The notes below the pieces were generated by a model, which made no database searches, was not told the origin of the DNA, and was given only the letters and a program-made list of their open reading frames with translations. The position numbers and the translations under genes are program-made. Shown here one piece after another: positions 5,031 to 5,643 of a stretch of 5,643 nucleotides of DNA. Every line of letters begins with the position of its first letter. The first letter of the stretch is position 1. The DNA comes from an uncultured Pseudoflavonifractor sp. (GTDB lineage Bacteria; Bacillota; Clostridia; Oscillospirales; Oscillospiraceae). Location of the stretch: NCBI GenBank assembly GCA_947565875.1, contig CANOHR010000078.1, forward strand, positions 1-5,643, given 5' to 3'.

Positions 5031-5643
5031 CAAGGTTTACAGCTTCCGCAGGGGGCATACCCGGCGTCGATCAGAGCCTGGCGGCTGCCAAAATACTCCT
5101 GGCGGTTATCAGCTTTGATATCGTTGGCTCCGGAACAGGCAGGCAGATGAAACCTGCGGGAACTGGTGTTGAGGATGTAGCCCTGTTCCTCCAAGGAGGT
5201 CTCCTCTGCCGGGGGAACAGGGCTCTCCGCTTCAGCGGTGTTGACGGGAGGACGATCCTCCCCCTCCGCCCAGCTTTCCCCGGTGGTATAGTCGATGACC
5301 ACCTCCGGCTGAACGTTGTAGGCAAAGATGTGGAAGCAGATCCCCTCTCCGCCGTCCTCCACGGAGAGAGCCTCCATCTCCACCCCCTGGGCCAGAAGGT
5401 CGGTCCCCTCATAGATGGGGGTGACCCGGTAGAGTACGTGGTTTCCCGTCTCTCTCACATAATCGGCCACCTGGTTTTCATAGGGGAGCATGCCCTGAAC
5501 GTTAAGATACCGGGTCCCGGTAATAAGATTCAGTTCGTTGGCATTTTCCGCAGTAAGCTGATAGCCGATGAGATGACAGCGGTTGTAGAGATATTTTCCG
5601 TCCACAAAGTCATATTTGACCGTCTGCCAGCCCGAGGGCTTTA
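5030..5643 (-). CDS. DNA/RNA non-specific endonuclease with C-terminal Cys-rich (Ada-like) domain; start outside window
   Basis: The visible 203 residues are the C-terminal part of a Firmicutes DNA/RNA non-specific endonuclease, related to the DNA-entry nuclease/EndA type (PF01223-like beta-beta-alpha metal fold). Numbering from the window edge, NRCHLIGYQL (20-29) holds the expected general-base His23, in the place of DRGH in classical members. ENANELNLITGTRYLN (32-47) supplies the Asn residues expected at the metal site. Then come MLPYENQVADYV (51-62) and the strand-rich end of the domain. An acidic, Pro-rich linker leads to a small C-terminal domain with His165, Cys169, Cys198 and Cys201, ending PCGSCKP; the spacing suggests an Ada-like zinc-binding module. 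The frame continues without a stop to the window edge, and the residues before GTG 5605 (KPSGWQTVKYDF) fit the conserved domain, so that GTG is internal. Such nucleases are usually secreted or surface-bound, but the N-terminus is not visible. The gene converges with recQ. Confidence 0.88.
   Translation of the reverse strand, partial: KPSGWQTVKYDFVDGKYLYNRCHLIGYQLTAENANELNLITGTRYLNVQGMLPYENQVADYVRETGNHVLYRVTPIYEGTDLLAQGVEMEALSVEDGGEGICFHIFAYNVQPEVVIDYTTGESWAEGEDRPPVNTAEAESPVPPAEETSLEEQGYILNTSSRRFHLPACSGANDIKADNRQEYFGSRQALIDAGYAPCGSCKP

Noticed and set aside
5603..5605. GTG as the start of the nuclease
   Set aside because: The frame stays open upstream and encodes conserved family sequence (GWQTVKYDF), so the gene begins outside the window.
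1692..5643. AAA+ ATPase, RecQ and nuclease as one new defence system
   Set aside because: The genes are in alternating orientation with individual promoters or terminators, each looks like a housekeeping family member, and no co-transcription or mobile context is seen.
1..5643. CRISPR arrays, tRNA or rRNA genes
   Set aside because: No direct repeat-spacer pattern and no cloverleaf or rRNA sequence was seen on either strand by eye.

Overview
The window reads as chromosomal DNA from a GC-rich anaerobic Firmicute. An Oscillospiraceae-type gut clostridium (Flavonifractor/Pseudoflavonifractor/Oscillibacter-like) is my best guess. The grounds are strong AGGAGG ribosome binding sites 6-9 nt from the starts, sigma-A type promoters, a GTG-started recQ, a DUF815-type AAA+ ATPase, a Firmicutes-type 'NRCH' nuclease and a GC-rich CGTAGGGG/CGGGTT hairpin repeat. 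This assignment is inference; there is no rRNA or other marker gene.

Layout. 1-132: a stretch bounded by perfect 22-bp inverted repeats, a MITE-like or structured element that touches the window edge. 133-307: AT-richer intergenic DNA with a good promoter and ribosome site. 308-1639 (+): an 11-helix neurotransmitter:sodium symporter (NSS/SNF) family transporter. 1651-1683: a symmetrical bidirectional terminator shared with the convergent next gene. 1692-2870 (-): a DUF815-family AAA+ ATPase. 2871-2998: a compact divergent promoter region with two back-to-back promoters. 2999-4849 (+): a complete three-domain RecQ helicase (helicase, zinc/RQC, HRDC). 4846-4976: a 131-bp nested inverted-repeat element (REPIN/MITE-like) whose left arm contains the recQ stop codon. 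4991-5030: a second bidirectional terminator. 5030-5643 (-): the C-terminal 203 residues of a DNA/RNA non-specific endonuclease with an added C-terminal Cys-rich (Ada-like) domain; its start lies outside the window.

How the genes relate. All four genes look like single transcription units in alternating orientation (+ - + -), separated by shared terminators or a shared divergent promoter region. There is no operon, no toxin-antitoxin pair, no CRISPR array and no clear defence island. RecQ, the AAA+ ATPase and the nuclease all plausibly touch nucleic acids or ATP-driven remodelling, but nothing in the sequence ties them into one system. The parts most worth a second look are the two inverted-repeat elements, the recQ stop codon lying inside one of them, and the loss of both partners of the canonical extracellular gate in the transporter.
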